A stretch of 64,000 nucleotides of DNA from Stenotrophomonas bentonitica (GCF_013185915.1 NZ_JAAZUH010000004.1:320859-384858); one strand, 5' to 3'; positions 36,668 to 46,147 are shown, counted from the first letter of the stretch. Notes: a model not told the origin generated them from the sequence alone. Program-made: numbers and translations.

Positions 36668-37525
36668 TCATCCCCAGGCGATAAAACCAATCGCCACCAC
36701 CGCCAACGCCAACCCCGCGCGGTTCCACCGCGTGGTCGGCTCGCCGAACGCGAACACCCCCACCAGCGCCCCCAGCACCACCACGCCGATGTTCATCCCG
36801 GCGAACACCGTGGCCGGGCTGTCCGGCAGCGCCTGGTGCGCGTGCACATAAAAGAGAATGTTGCCGCCATTGAGCAGCCCCAGCAGCGCCCCCGCCCCGG
36901 CATTGCGCAGGCTCAACCGGCTGCGCCCACTGGCATGCCGCCACAGCTGCACCGCCAGCATCAGCACGAAGGCAATGCTGAAACAGGCCAGCAGCGCCGC
37001 CATCGACGGTGTGCCCGACAACGCCACCTGCTTCAACAGCACGTCCACCAGCGCAAACCCCACCCACACCGCCAGCAGCCAGCGCCAGCTGCCCGCCTCA
37101 CCGGCCACCGCCGGCCCGCGAGGACGCAGGCTGATCCCCACCATCGCCACAAGCCCCAGTCCCAGCCCGAGCAGCTTGAGCGGCGTCGCGGTCTGCCCGA
37201 AGAACAGAAAAGCAGCCAACAACGACAGCAACAGCGACAACCGCTGCGCCACATCGGTGCGCACGATCCCGGCCACCGCCACCGCGCGACCCAGGATCAG
37301 GAACAGGGAAGGCAGCACCACCGCCAGCACCAGCAGCGCCGGCCAAGGCGCATGCGTGCTCTGCAGCGCCTGCAACGGCGGCTGCAGCACCAACGCCGTA
37401 AGCCCGGCGGCCACCAGGTAATTCCAGGTCACCATCTGCGCCACATCCAGGCCGCGCCGGGCGGCCAGCTTCAGCAGCACCGAGACCAACACACTGCAGA
37501 CCACGCTGAAAAGCAGATAGAACAT
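36668..37525 (-). CDS. DMT-superfamily (EamA-like) transporter
   Basis: 285 residues forming about ten hydrophobic helices in two repeated halves, with few charges outside short loops (FYLLFSVVCSVLVSVLLKLAARRGL at the start and GLALAVVAIGFIAWG at the end). This is the drug/metabolite transporter plan. Substrate cannot be told. Divergent from the hydrolase gene, with 55 bases between starts. Confidence 0.78.
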   Translation of the reverse strand: MFYLLFSVVCSVLVSVLLKLAARRGLDVAQMVTWNYLVAAGLTALVLQPPLQALQSTHAPWPALLVLAVVLPSLFLILGRAVAVAGIVRTDVAQRLSLLLSLLAAFLFFGQTATPLKLLGLGLGLVAMVGISLRPRGPAVAGEAGSWRWLLAVWVGFALVDVLLKQVALSGTPSMAALLACFSIAFVLMLAVQLWRHASGRSRLSLRNAGAGALLGLLNGGNILFYVHAHQALPDSPATVFAGMNIGVVVLGALVGVFAFGEPTTRWNRAGLALAVVAIGFIAWG

Positions 37526-37580
37526 GGGGTTCCAGGCAGGCGCGGCGGTGAAGGCCGCAGGGGAGCGGTATTATGACGCC

Positions 37581-38255
37581 ATGCACAATCCCACTTTCCC
37601 CACTGAAAGCGGCACCCTGCAGCTGGCCGGCCCGGTCGGCGCGCTGGAGGTGGCCGTCGATCTGCCCAAGGCCGACGTGCCCGCCCAGCCCGTGGTGGCG
37701 ATCATCTGCCACCCGCTCTCCACCGAGGGCGGCAGCCTGCACAACAAGGTGGTGACCATGGTCGGCACCACCCTGCGCGAGCTGGGCGTCACCACGGTGC
37801 GCTTCAACTTCCGCAGCGTCGGCGCTTCGGCCGGCAGCTTCGACCACGGCAATGGCGAACAGGACGACCTCAAGGCGGTTGCCGCCTGGGTCCGCGAGCA
37901 GCGCCCGGACGCCACCCTGTGGCTGGCCGGTTTCAGCTTCGGCGCCTTCGTCTCGCTGCGCGCCGCCGCCGAACTGCAGCCGGACGTGCTGGTCTCCATC
38001 GCCCCGCCGGCCGGTCGCTGGGACTTCGACGGTGTGCAGCCGCCGACCCGCTGGCTGGTCATCCAGGGCGACGAGGATGAAATCGTCGACCCGCAGGCCG
38101 TCTACAACTGGCTGGACAGCCTGGACGCCCCGCACGAACTGGTACGCATGCCCGAAACCAGCCACTTCTTCCATCGCAAGCTGATCGACCTGCGCGGCGC
38201 CATCACCCACGGCGTCAAGCACTGGCTGCCCACTGCGGACAGCGCCAGCGCATGA
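37581..38255 (+). CDS. Alpha/beta hydrolase (COG2945-like)
   Basis: 224 residues. Nucleophile Ser in LAGFSFGAFVSL, catalytic Asp in VIQGDEDEIVD and His in PETSHFFHRKL, with ICHPLSTEGGSLHNKVV early, a marker of this small-hydrolase family. Substrate unknown. The ATG at 37581 is preferred to the upstream frame. Its stop overlaps the zapE start by four bases. Confidence 0.82.
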   Translation: MHNPTFPTESGTLQLAGPVGALEVAVDLPKADVPAQPVVAIICHPLSTEGGSLHNKVVTMVGTTLRELGVTTVRFNFRSVGASAGSFDHGNGEQDDLKAVAAWVREQRPDATLWLAGFSFGAFVSLRAAAELQPDVLVSIAPPAGRWDFDGVQPPTRWLVIQGDEDEIVDPQAVYNWLDSLDAPHELVRMPETSHFFHRKLIDLRGAITHGVKHWLPTADSASA

Positions 38256-39352
38256 GCGACACCCCGATGACCCCCTCCCAGCGCTACGCCGAAGGCGTGG
38301 CCAAGGGCGAATGGCAGAACGACCCGGCCCAGCACGCCGCCCTGGCCGAGCTGGACCGCATCCACCTGGCCCTGCTCGACAGCGCCCAGGATGGCTGGCT
38401 GGACCGCCTTTCGGCCTTCTGGAAGAAGCCCGAGCCGGTCAAGGGCCTGTACTTCTGGGGCGGGGTAGGGCGCGGCAAGACCTTCCTGGTCGACCTGTTC
38501 TACGACGGCTTGCCGATCGAGCAGAAGTACCGCACCCACTTCCACCGCTTCATGCGCGGCATCCATGAACGCCTGCGCGAGCACCAGGGCCAGAGCGACC
38601 CGCTGGCCAAGATCGCCCAGGAATGGCGGACCAGGCTGCGCGTGCTGGTGCTGGACGAATTCTTCGTCACCGACATCGGCGACGCCATGCTGCTGGCGCG
38701 CCTGCTCGAGCGCATGTTCGCCGAGGGCGTCACCCTGGTCACCACCTCGAATACCGCGGTGGAGAACCTGTACCTGAATGGGCTGCAGCGCGACAGCTTC
38801 CTGCCGGCCATCAGCCTGCTGCAGACCTACTGCGTGGAGCTGTACGCCGAAGGCACCGAAGACTACCGGATGCGCGCGCTGACCCACTCGCCGGTGTACC
38901 AGGCCCCGCGCGACGCCGAAAGCGACGCCTGGCTGGCCAGCCGCTGGGCCGCCCTGAGCGGCGGGCAGGCGCCCAAGGCCGGCAACATCGAGATCGAAGC
39001 GCGCAAGATCCCGGTGCGTGCGCGCGGCAAGAGCATCGTCTGGTTCGACTTCAAGGCCCTGTGCGAAGGCCCGCGCGGCCCCTCGGACTACATCGAGATC
39101 GCCCACGAGTTCAACACCGTGCTGCTGGGCGACATCCCGCACTTCGACCGCACGAATGAAGATGCCGCCCGCCGATTCGTGAACCTGATCGACGAGCTGT
39201 ACGACCGCCACGTCAACCTGGTCTGTACCGCCACCGACGCCCCGGTCGCCCTGTACACCGGCACCCGCCTGCAGGGCTCATTCGAGCGCACCGCCTCGCG
39301 CCTGATCGAAATGCAGAGCGCCGAATACCTGGGCACCCCGCACCGGGCGTAA
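38252..39352 (+). CDS. zapE: Cell division protein ZapE (AFG1-like ATPase)
   Basis: 366 residues with Walker A GGVGRGKTFLVD around 70, Walker B VLVLDEFFVTD around 133 and sensor region TTSNTAVENLYLNG. ZapE is an FtsZ-interacting ATPase that helps constriction under stress. A 9-bp hairpin (CACCGGGCG/CGCCCGGTG) spans the stop codon at 39341-39363. Confidence 0.93.
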   Translation: MSDTPMTPSQRYAEGVAKGEWQNDPAQHAALAELDRIHLALLDSAQDGWLDRLSAFWKKPEPVKGLYFWGGVGRGKTFLVDLFYDGLPIEQKYRTHFHRFMRGIHERLREHQGQSDPLAKIAQEWRTRLRVLVLDEFFVTDIGDAMLLARLLERMFAEGVTLVTTSNTAVENLYLNGLQRDSFLPAISLLQTYCVELYAEGTEDYRMRALTHSPVYQAPRDAESDAWLASRWAALSGGQAPKAGNIEIEARKIPVRARGKSIVWFDFKALCEGPRGPSDYIEIAHEFNTVLLGDIPHFDRTNEDAARRFVNLIDELYDRHVNLVCTATDAPVALYTGTRLQGSFERTASRLIEMQSAEYLGTPHRA

Positions 39353-39560
39353 TCCGCCCGGTGTCTTCCCGATTCGGGCGCATTCGTTACGTCCGCGTGA
39401 CGCCCATCGTTCCGTTTTTCGACCCCCTGCATCACGCCGAAAAGTCGCCCCTGACGCTTGACTGCGCACTCCATTTCCACAGGTCGGGACCGTTCGTCGG
39501 ACGCCCTTCCCAGCCGCTCCTTGCGCCACAAGGGATTGCCCAGATTCCCTACATTTGGCG

Positions 39561-39589
39561 TTGACTCCCCCATATACCCCCACTATCTT
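39561..39589 (+). promoter_or_regulatory. Sigma-70-type promoter of nrdAB with NrdR-box-like overlap
   Basis: TTGACT (39561-39566), a 17-base spacer and TATCTT (39584-39589) make a near-consensus promoter, with transcription start expected near 39596. CACTATCTTGTGG overlapping the -10 resembles half or more of the NrdR box (CWATATWTWG core), and CATATA lies within the spacer, so NrdR repression is plausible. The preceding stretch (39364-39560) has no gene I can support. Confidence 0.65.
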
Positions 39590-39595
39590 GTGGCT

Positions 39596-39780
39596 GGCCC
39601 TTCCACCGACCCCAAGTGGTGGAGGCCACCGCCGAGCCAGTCGCGACAATCTCCGGGGGGAGGGATGACCGGCGTCACCACGGGAGCTGCAGTCGCGCTT
39701 CCTGAGACGCCCTCGTGCCACCCTGAAGACCTGAGCGCGCCACCTAGTGCCGCCCCAAATCACGCCAAGAGGAAAACGCC
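39596..39780 (+). promoter_or_regulatory. Long nrdA 5' leader with B12-box-like segment
   Basis: About 185 bases separate the predicted transcript start from the nrdA GTG. The segment is GC-rich and can fold (AAGTGGTGGAGGCCACC, GGGAGCTGCAGTCGCG). CCCTGAAGACCTGAG at 39722-39736 shares GAAGACCTG with the conserved B12 box of cobalamin riboswitches. Resemblance of the remaining core is weak, so this is a candidate riboswitch only. AAGAGGA ahead of the GTG is a good ribosome site. Confidence 0.35.
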
Positions 39781-42165
39781 GTGAGCACCGAAACTAGCGC
39801 AGCCACCACTCAGGAAAGCGAATTCCTGCTGACTTCGCCGCCGACCAATACGGCGATGAGCGTCACCAAGCGCAATGGAACGACCGAACTGGTGGATCTG
39901 AACAAGATCGTGCGCGCGGTGCAGCGTTCGGCTGAGGGCCTGCATGCGGTCGACCCGATGCGCGTGGCTACCCGCACCATTTCCGGCCTGTACAACGGCG
40001 CCACCACCCAGGAGCTGGACGAGCTGTCCATCCGCACCGCCGCCCTGCTGATCGGTGAAGAGCCCGAGTACGGCCGCCTGGCCGCGCGCCTGCTGGCCAA
40101 CTACATCGCCAAGGAAGTGTCCGGCCAGGAAATCCACGCCTTCTCGCAGTCGATCGGCCGTGGCCACGAAGTGGGCCTGATCAACGACCGCCTGTTGAAC
40201 TTCGTGCAGACCAACGCGCGCAAGCTCAACGATGCGATCGACATCGGCCTGGACCTGAACTTCGACTACTTCGGCCTGCGTACCCTGTACGACCGCTACC
40301 TGCTGCGCCATCCGCACACCCGCAAGGTGATCGAGACCCCGCAGCAGTTCTTCCTGCGCATCGCCAGCGCCCTGAGCGAAGACGTGCCGGAAACCCTGGC
40401 GCTGTACAAGCGCATGGGCAACCTCGATTACCTGCCGTCCAGCCCGACCCTGTTCAACTCCGGCACCACCCACGAGCAGCTGTCCTCGTGTTTCCTGCTG
40501 GACTCGCCGCAGGACTCGCTGGAATCGATCTATTCCAAGTACGGCGACATCGCCCAGCTGTCCAAGTTCAGCGGCGGCATCGGCGTGAGCTACACCCGCG
40601 TGCGTTCGCGCGGCTCGCTGATCAAGTCCACCAACGGCCATTCCAACGGCATCGTGCCGTGGCTGAAGACCATGGACTCGTCCGTGGCCGCGGTGAACCA
40701 GGGGGGCAAGCGCAAGGGCGCGGCCTGCGTGTACCTGGAAACCTGGCACGCCGACATCGAAGACTTCCTCGAGCTGCGTGACAACACCGGCGACGAATCG
40801 CGTCGTGCGCACAACCTGAACCTGGCCAACTGGATCCCGGACCTGTTCATGAAGCGCGTCGAGTCCGACCAGGAATGGTCGCTGTTCGACCCGCGCGTGG
40901 TGCCCGAATTCACCGACCTGTTCGGCGAAGCGTTCGAAGCCGCTTACCTGCAGGCCGAAGCCCAGGGCAAGGCCAACCGCACCATCTCCGCGCGCAAGCT
41001 GTACTCGCGCATGATGCGTACCCTTGCCGAAACCGGCAACGGCTGGATGACCTTCAAGGACAAGTGCAACCGCGCCAGCAACCAGACCCTGCGCGCCGGC
41101 AACGTGATCCACCTGTCCAACCTGTGCACCGAAATCCTGGAAATCACCTCGGCCGAAGAAACCGCGGTGTGCAACCTGGGCTCGATCAACCTGGGCAACC
41201 ATTTCGACGTCCACGGCGAATTCGACTACGAAAAGCTGGCCGACACCGTGCGCCTGGCCGTGCGCCAGCTCGACCGCGTGATCGACCTGAACTTCTACCC
41301 GATCGAATCGGCCCGCCGCGGCAACCTGCGCTGGCGTCCGGTCGGCCTGGGCTGCATGGGCCTGCAGGACGTGTTCTTCCGCAAGCGCCTGGCCTTCGAC
41401 AGTGCCGAAGCCCGCGCGCTGTCCAAGAAGATCGCCGAGACCATCTACTTCCACGCGCTGGAAACCTCGGTCGAACTGGCCCAGGAACGCGGCAAGCACC
41501 CGTCCTTCGCCGACACCCGTGCGGCCAGCGGCGAGCTGCAGTTCGACGCCTGGAACGTGGTGCCGGAAGACACCGCGCGTTGGGACGCCCTGCGTGAGCG
41601 CATCAAGGAACACGGCCTGCGCAACTCGCTGATGATCGCGATCGCCCCGACCGCAACCATCGCCTCCATCGCCGGCTGCTACGAGTGCGTCGAACCGCAG
41701 GTGTCCAACCTGTTCAAGCGCGAAACCCTCTCGGGCGACTTCCTGCAGGTCAACCGTTACCTGGTGAACGAGCTGAAGAAGCTCGGCCACTGGACCCCGG
41801 AAATGCGCGACACCATCAAGCTGGCCGAAGGCTCCATCCAGGGCATCCCGCAGATCCCGGAAGCCCTGCGCCACGTGTACCGCACCGCATGGGAACTGCC
41901 GATGCGTTCGCTGATCGACATGGCCGCCGACCGTGGCGCCTTCATCGACCAGTCCGCTTCGCTCAACCTGTTCATGGAAAGCCCGAACATCGGCGCCATG
42001 TCCTCCATGTACATGTACGCCTGGAAGCAGGGCATCAAGACCACCTACTACCTGCGTTCGCGTCCGGCCACCAAGATCGCCAAGACCACCGTCAGCAGCT
42101 ACACCCCGGTCGAAGCCGTGGCCTGCTCGCTGGAAAACCCGGAAGCCTGCGAGGCTTGCCAATAA
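39781..42165 (+). CDS. nrdA: Ribonucleoside-diphosphate reductase, class Ia alpha subunit
   Basis: 794 residues: an N-terminal ATP-cone (MSVTKRNGTTELVDLNKIV, through IRTAALLIGEEPEYGRLAARLLANYI), then the ten-stranded barrel with SSCFLLDSPQDSLESI, the finger-loop region around NLCTEILEIT and a C-terminal redox pair CEACQ. It reduces ribonucleotides using the radical generated in NrdB. Starts with GTG. nrdB follows after a REP-containing gap. Confidence 0.96.
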   Translation: MSTETSAATTQESEFLLTSPPTNTAMSVTKRNGTTELVDLNKIVRAVQRSAEGLHAVDPMRVATRTISGLYNGATTQELDELSIRTAALLIGEEPEYGRLAARLLANYIAKEVSGQEIHAFSQSIGRGHEVGLINDRLLNFVQTNARKLNDAIDIGLDLNFDYFGLRTLYDRYLLRHPHTRKVIETPQQFFLRIASALSEDVPETLALYKRMGNLDYLPSSPTLFNSGTTHEQLSSCFLLDSPQDSLESIYSKYGDIAQLSKFSGGIGVSYTRVRSRGSLIKSTNGHSNGIVPWLKTMDSSVAAVNQGGKRKGAACVYLETWHADIEDFLELRDNTGDESRRAHNLNLANWIPDLFMKRVESDQEWSLFDPRVVPEFTDLFGEAFEAAYLQAEAQGKANRTISARKLYSRMMRTLAETGNGWMTFKDKCNRASNQTLRAGNVIHLSNLCTEILEITSAEETAVCNLGSINLGNHFDVHGEFDYEKLADTVRLAVRQLDRVIDLNFYPIESARRGNLRWRPVGLGCMGLQDVFFRKRLAFDSAEARALSKKIAETIYFHALETSVELAQERGKHPSFADTRAASGELQFDAWNVVPEDTARWDALRERIKEHGLRNSLMIAIAPTATIASIAGCYECVEPQVSNLFKRETLSGDFLQVNRYLVNELKKLGHWTPEMRDTIKLAEGSIQGIPQIPEALRHVYRTAWELPMRSLIDMAADRGAFIDQSASLNLFMESPNIGAMSSMYMYAWKQGIKTTYYLRSRPATKIAKTTVSSYTPVEAVACSLENPEACEACQ

Positions 42166-42224
42166 GACCGGCGTGCCGGTCCCAACGGGCTGGCGCCCCC
42201 GGCCGCTGATCGGCCGCTCCACTC

Positions 42225-42282
42225 GTAGCGCCGGGCTCTGCCCGGCCGCTTTTGATCGTAGCGCCGGGCTCTGCCCGGCCGC
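42225..42282. repeat. Tandem direct GTAG-headed REP pair between nrdA and nrdB
   Basis: GTAGCGCCGGGCTCTGCCC at 42225-42249 and an identical copy at 42258-42282, same orientation, eight bases apart. They occupy the 135-base gap within the nrdAB operon. Confidence 0.75.
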
Positions 42283-42300
42283 TCTTCGCAAGGAATCACC

Positions 42301-43320
42301 ATGGCCGACAAGCCCCGCCAAATGCTGCTCGATCCCGGTTTTGAACTGACCCTGCGCCCGATGCGCTACCCGCAGTTCTATGACATGTATCGCAACGCGA
42401 TCAAGAACACCTGGACCGTGGAAGAAATCAACTTCCAGATCGACATCAGCGACCTGCACGGCAAGATGTCGCCGGGCGAGCGCCACCTGATCCACCGCCT
42501 GGTCGCGTTCTTCGCCACCGGCGACTCGATCGTGTCCAACAACCTGGTGCTGAACCTGTACCAGCACTTGAACGCGCCCGAAGCGCGCATGTACCTCTCG
42601 CGCCAGCTGTACGAAGAAGCGCTGCACGTGCAGTTCTACCTGACCCTGCTCGACAACTACCTGCCGGATCCGGACGAGCGCGTCAAAGCCTTCGCCGCGG
42701 TGGAGAACATCGACTCGATCAAGAAGAAGGCCGACTTCTGCTTCAAGTGGATCGACTCGATCCAGGACCTCAAGCGCATCGAAACCCGCGAAGAGCGCCG
42801 CCAGTTCCTGCTCAACCAGATCTGCTTCGCCGCGTGCATCGAAGGCCTGTTCTTCTTCGCCGCCTTCGCCTACGTGTACTACTTCCGTTCGCGCGGCCTG
42901 CTGCCGGGCCTGGCCTCGGGCACCAACTGGGTGTTCCGCGACGAAAGCGCGCACATGGACTTCGCCTTCGAATCGGTCCGCGTGGTCCGCGAAGAAGAGC
43001 CCGACCTGTTCGACGACAAGATGAAGCAGGAGGTCTACGACATGTTGGCCGAAGCCATCGACTGCGAAGTGCAGTTCGCCGAAGACGTGCTCTCCGGTGG
43101 CGTCGCCGGCATCTCCACCCGCGACATGCGCGAGTACCTGCAGCACTGCGCCGACAACCACTTCGCCAAGCTCGGCATGGAAAAGAAGTACAACGTGCGC
43201 AACCCGCTGCCGTTCATGGAACTGCAGGACGTGCAGGAACTGACCAACTTCTTCGAACGCCGCCCCTCGGCCTACCAGGTGGGCGTGCAGGGCGAAGTCG
43301 CCTTCGACATGAACTTCTGA
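42301..43320 (+). CDS. nrdB: Ribonucleoside-diphosphate reductase, class Ia beta subunit
   Basis: 339 residues of the ferritin-like R2 fold. Metal-ligand regions are visible in YEEALHVQFYL, IEGLFFFAAFAYVYYFRSRGLL and FRDESAHMDFAF. It holds the diiron-tyrosyl radical cofactor for NrdA. The ATG is preceded by AAGGAATCACC. A terminator follows 26 bases after the stop. Confidence 0.95.
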   Translation: MADKPRQMLLDPGFELTLRPMRYPQFYDMYRNAIKNTWTVEEINFQIDISDLHGKMSPGERHLIHRLVAFFATGDSIVSNNLVLNLYQHLNAPEARMYLSRQLYEEALHVQFYLTLLDNYLPDPDERVKAFAAVENIDSIKKKADFCFKWIDSIQDLKRIETREERRQFLLNQICFAACIEGLFFFAAFAYVYYFRSRGLLPGLASGTNWVFRDESAHMDFAFESVRVVREEEPDLFDDKMKQEVYDMLAEAIDCEVQFAEDVLSGGVAGISTRDMREYLQHCADNHFAKLGMEKKYNVRNPLPFMELQDVQELTNFFERRPSAYQVGVQGEVAFDMNF

Positions 43321-43346
43321 GTCCATCCAGAACGTGTCCCGAAAGA

Positions 43347-43369
43347 CCCCGGCGCTGCCGGGGTTTTTT
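43347..43369 (+). terminator. Rho-independent terminator after nrdB
   Basis: CCCCGGC-GCT-GCCGGGG with a three-base loop followed by TTTTTT. Confidence 0.85.
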
Positions 43370-43438
43370 CGTTGTACGCCACCGTCTCACCGCCGCTGCC
43401 GTATCATCCGCGCGACACCCCTTCACACGGCCGCCCCC

Positions 43439-43852
43439 ATGACCGCCACGCCCGACATCGTCCCGCCCACCGAAGTGCGCATGGCCGAAATCGTCTTCCC
43501 CAACCACACCAACCACATGGGCACCCTGTTCGGTGGCCAGGCGCTGGCCTGGATGGACAAGGCCGCCTTCCTCGCCGCCGCGCGCTACTCGCGCCGCACC
43601 GTGGTCACCGCCCGCTCCGACCAGGTCGACTTCAAGCTGCCGATCAGCATCGGCCAGATGGTCGAAACCATCGGCCGCATCGTCGAAGTCGGGCGCAGCT
43701 CGATGAAGGTGGAAGTGGAATTGATCGCCGAAGACCTGCACACCGGCGAGCGCAAGCTGTGCACCCGCGGCCAGTTCGTGATGATCGCGCTGGACGAAAA
43801 CCACAACCCCACCGCCGTGCCGGCCCTGCCGGCCGATATCGCCGGACCCTGA
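43439..43852 (+). CDS. Acyl-CoA thioesterase, YciA-like hotdog fold
   Basis: 137 residues with the hotdog-thioesterase signature FPNHTNHMGTLFGGQALAWMDKAAFLAA, the Asn/Asp region that holds catalysis in this group, and SDQVDFKLPISIGQMVE. Members hydrolyse acyl-CoAs of varied length in the cytosol. The ATG at 43439 is preferred to the upstream ATG at 43334, which overlaps the terminator. Confidence 0.85.
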   Translation: MTATPDIVPPTEVRMAEIVFPNHTNHMGTLFGGQALAWMDKAAFLAAARYSRRTVVTARSDQVDFKLPISIGQMVETIGRIVEVGRSSMKVEVELIAEDLHTGERKLCTRGQFVMIALDENHNPTAVPALPADIAGP

Positions 43853-43900
43853 ACAGGCCGGGGCGATTGCGAAGCCCGCAATCGCCCCCATCTTGCTGGC

Positions 43901-44722
43901 ATGCCTACGCCCCTGGCCGACTTCATCCACAGCGCGCGCCGCCTGTTCGTCCTGACCGGCGCCGGCTGCAGCACCGACTCCGGCATTCCCGATTACCGCG
44001 ACGCCGACGGCCAGTGGAAGCGCACCCCGCCGGTGAACTACCAGGACTTCATGGGCGGCGAGCCCACCCGCCAGCGCTACTGGGCACGCAGCCTGATCGG
44101 CTGGCCGCGCTTCGGCCAGGCCCTGCCGAACGGCACCCACGCCGCCCTGGCCGCACTGGAAGCACGCGGCCAGGTGGAAGTGCTGCTCACCCAGAATGTC
44201 GACTGCCTGCACCAGCGCGCCGGCAGCGAAGCGGTGATCGACCTGCACGGCCGCCTCGACCAGGTGCGCTGCATGGGCTGCGAAACCCGCAGTGGCCGTG
44301 AGGAATTCCAGCACACCCTGCTGGCCGCCAATCCCGGCTGGGACGCGCTGGAGGCGGGCATCGCGCCGGATGGCGACGCCGATCTGGAAAACGTGGACTT
44401 CAGCACCTTCAACGTACCGGCCTGCCCGCACTGCGGCGGCATCCTCAAGCCCGACGTCGTGTTCTTCGGCGAAAACGTCCCGCGCGCGAGGGTTGAAGCA
44501 GTGCACGCCCACCTGCAGAACGCCGACGCCGTACTCGTCGTCGGCTCCTCGCTGATGGTCTATTCCGGCTACCGCTTCGTCCAGGCCGCCGCTAAGGCCG
44601 GCCTGCCAGTAGCTGCACTAAACCTCGGCCGCACCCGCGCAGATGACCTGCTGACCCTGAAGGTTGAACAGCCCTGCGCCCCCGCGCTGTCGTTCCTGCT
44701 GCCGGATGCGCTCCCGGCATGA
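43901..44722 (+). CDS. Sirtuin-type NAD-dependent protein deacetylase
   Basis: 273 residues. GAGCSTDSGIPDYRD is the NAD-binding signature, TQNVDCLHQRAG holds the catalytic loop with the base His in DLHGRLD, and CMGCE plus CPHCGG are the zinc pairs. KPDVVFFGENVP completes the family pattern. SIR2 class II-like (the SIRT4-type length and GAGCST variant), so substrates could be acyl groups other than acetyl. Confidence 0.9.
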   Translation: MPTPLADFIHSARRLFVLTGAGCSTDSGIPDYRDADGQWKRTPPVNYQDFMGGEPTRQRYWARSLIGWPRFGQALPNGTHAALAALEARGQVEVLLTQNVDCLHQRAGSEAVIDLHGRLDQVRCMGCETRSGREEFQHTLLAANPGWDALEAGIAPDGDADLENVDFSTFNVPACPHCGGILKPDVVFFGENVPRARVEAVHAHLQNADAVLVVGSSLMVYSGYRFVQAAAKAGLPVAALNLGRTRADDLLTLKVEQPCAPALSFLLPDALPA

Positions 44723-44749
44723 CGCACACATTCCGATGAATGCGCATCC

Positions 44750-44841
44750 CGGTAGAGCGGGGCTCTGCCCCGCCAGCTTCACCGTTCGACCCACATCCCG
44801 GCCGGCACGCCCTCCCCGCTAGAGCGTGGCCCTGCCGCGCT
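44750..44841. repeat. Two GTAG-like REP palindromes
   Basis: GGTAGAGCGGGGCTCTGCCC at about 44751-44776 and a diverged copy, CTAGAGCGTGGCCCTGCCGC, at about 44820-44841. Confidence 0.5.
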
Positions 44842-44930
44842 TCCCTCACCGTTCCACACAAACGGTTGCCCGCACCCCCACTTCGCGGTGCAATACCCAC
44901 CTGTTCTGATCTCCCCCAAGACGCCCGCCC

Positions 44931-46037
44931 GTGAGCCAGCTCTTCTCCCCCGTGTCCTTCGGACCGCTCCAACTGTCCAACCGCATCGTCATCGCCCCGA
45001 TGTGCCAGTACTCCAGCACCGACGGCCTGGCCAACGACTGGCACCGCCAGCACCTCGGCCAGCTCGCCCAGTCCGGCGCCGGCCTGCTGATCCTCGAAGC
45101 TACCGCCGTCCTCCCCGAAGGCCGCATCAGCTGGGCCGACCTCGGCCTGTGGGATGACGCCACCGAAGCCGCCCTCACCTCGGTGATCGCCTCGGTCAAG
45201 CAGTGGTCCCCGATGCCGCTGGGCGTGCAGCTTGCCCATGCCGGTCGCAAAGCCTCCTCGGCACGTCCGTGGGACGGCGGCGGCCAGATCCCGGCCTCCG
45301 ACCCGCACGGCTGGACCCCGCTCGCCCCCTCGGCAGTGCCGTTCAACAAGACCGACACCGTCCCCACCGAACTGGACGCCGCCGGCATCGACGTCGTGGT
45401 CGAAGCCTTCGTCACCGCCGCCCGCCGCGCCGAACGCGCCGGCCTGGACCTGATCGAACTGCACGGCGCCCACGGCTACCTGCTGCACCAGTTCCTCTCG
45501 CCGCTCAGCAACCATCGGCAGGACGAATACGGTGGCTCACTGGAAAACCGCATGCGCCTGCTCGTGCGCGTGTTCGACGCCGTGCGCGAAGCCGTCTCCG
45601 ACCGCGTCAGCGTTGGCGTGCGCATCTCCGCCACCGACTGGGTCGCCGGCGGTTGGGACATCGAACAGAGCAGCACGCTCGCCCAGATCCTGGACATGCG
45701 CGGCTGCCAGTTCCTGCACGTGTCCAGCGGCGGCCTCGACCCGCGCCAGCAGATCACCCTCGAACCGGGCTACCAGGTGCAGTTCGCCGCCGCGCTCAAG
45801 GCCAAGGTCCGCATGCCGGTGATCGCCGTGGGCCTGATCACCGACCCGGCCCAGGCCGAATCGATCCTGCGCCACAACCACGCCGACGCCATCGCGCTGG
45901 CCCGCGGCATCCTCTACGAACCGCGTTGGCCGTGGCACGCCGCCGCCGCCTTGGGCGACTCGGTCACCCCGGCCCCGCAGTACCTGCGCTGCGAACCGCG
46001 TGAAGCACGCGGCGTGTTCAACGCGCCAGGCGCGTAA
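44931..46037 (+). CDS. Old Yellow Enzyme family flavin oxidoreductase (XenA/YqjM-like)
   Basis: 368 residues, FMN-binding TIM barrel. Cys25 in IAPMCQYS matches the redox-tuning cysteine of XenA/YqjM-type (thermophilic-like) OYEs, with the His-Gly-Ala-His motif in ELHGAHGYLLHQFLSPLSN and the phosphate-binding ALARGILYEPRWPWH. It reduces activated C=C bonds of electrophilic enones using NAD(P)H. Starts with GTG at 44931. Isolated in context. Confidence 0.9.
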   Translation: MSQLFSPVSFGPLQLSNRIVIAPMCQYSSTDGLANDWHRQHLGQLAQSGAGLLILEATAVLPEGRISWADLGLWDDATEAALTSVIASVKQWSPMPLGVQLAHAGRKASSARPWDGGGQIPASDPHGWTPLAPSAVPFNKTDTVPTELDAAGIDVVVEAFVTAARRAERAGLDLIELHGAHGYLLHQFLSPLSNHRQDEYGGSLENRMRLLVRVFDAVREAVSDRVSVGVRISATDWVAGGWDIEQSSTLAQILDMRGCQFLHVSSGGLDPRQQITLEPGYQVQFAAALKAKVRMPVIAVGLITDPAQAESILRHNHADAIALARGILYEPRWPWHAAAALGDSVTPAPQYLRCEPREARGVFNAPGA

Positions 46038-46147
46038 CACGTACCGGTAACGCCCCACCGTTGGTGGGGCGTGCCCGGGCGCACGCAGGAAGGTTTCAAC
46101 TGACAGCAACGCTGCCTCTCGCGATTCGGGTCCACTAAACTCGACCC

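Noticed and set aside
39470..39485. TTTCCACAGG as a DnaA box upstream of nrdA
   Set aside because: It differs from TTATCCACA at key positions and is a single site; DnaA control cannot be supported.
39760..43326. 1188-codon open frame on the minus strand
   Set aside because: It is the exact antisense shadow of nrdA-nrdB, composed of low-complexity Val/Gln/His/Gly translation with no domain resemblance.
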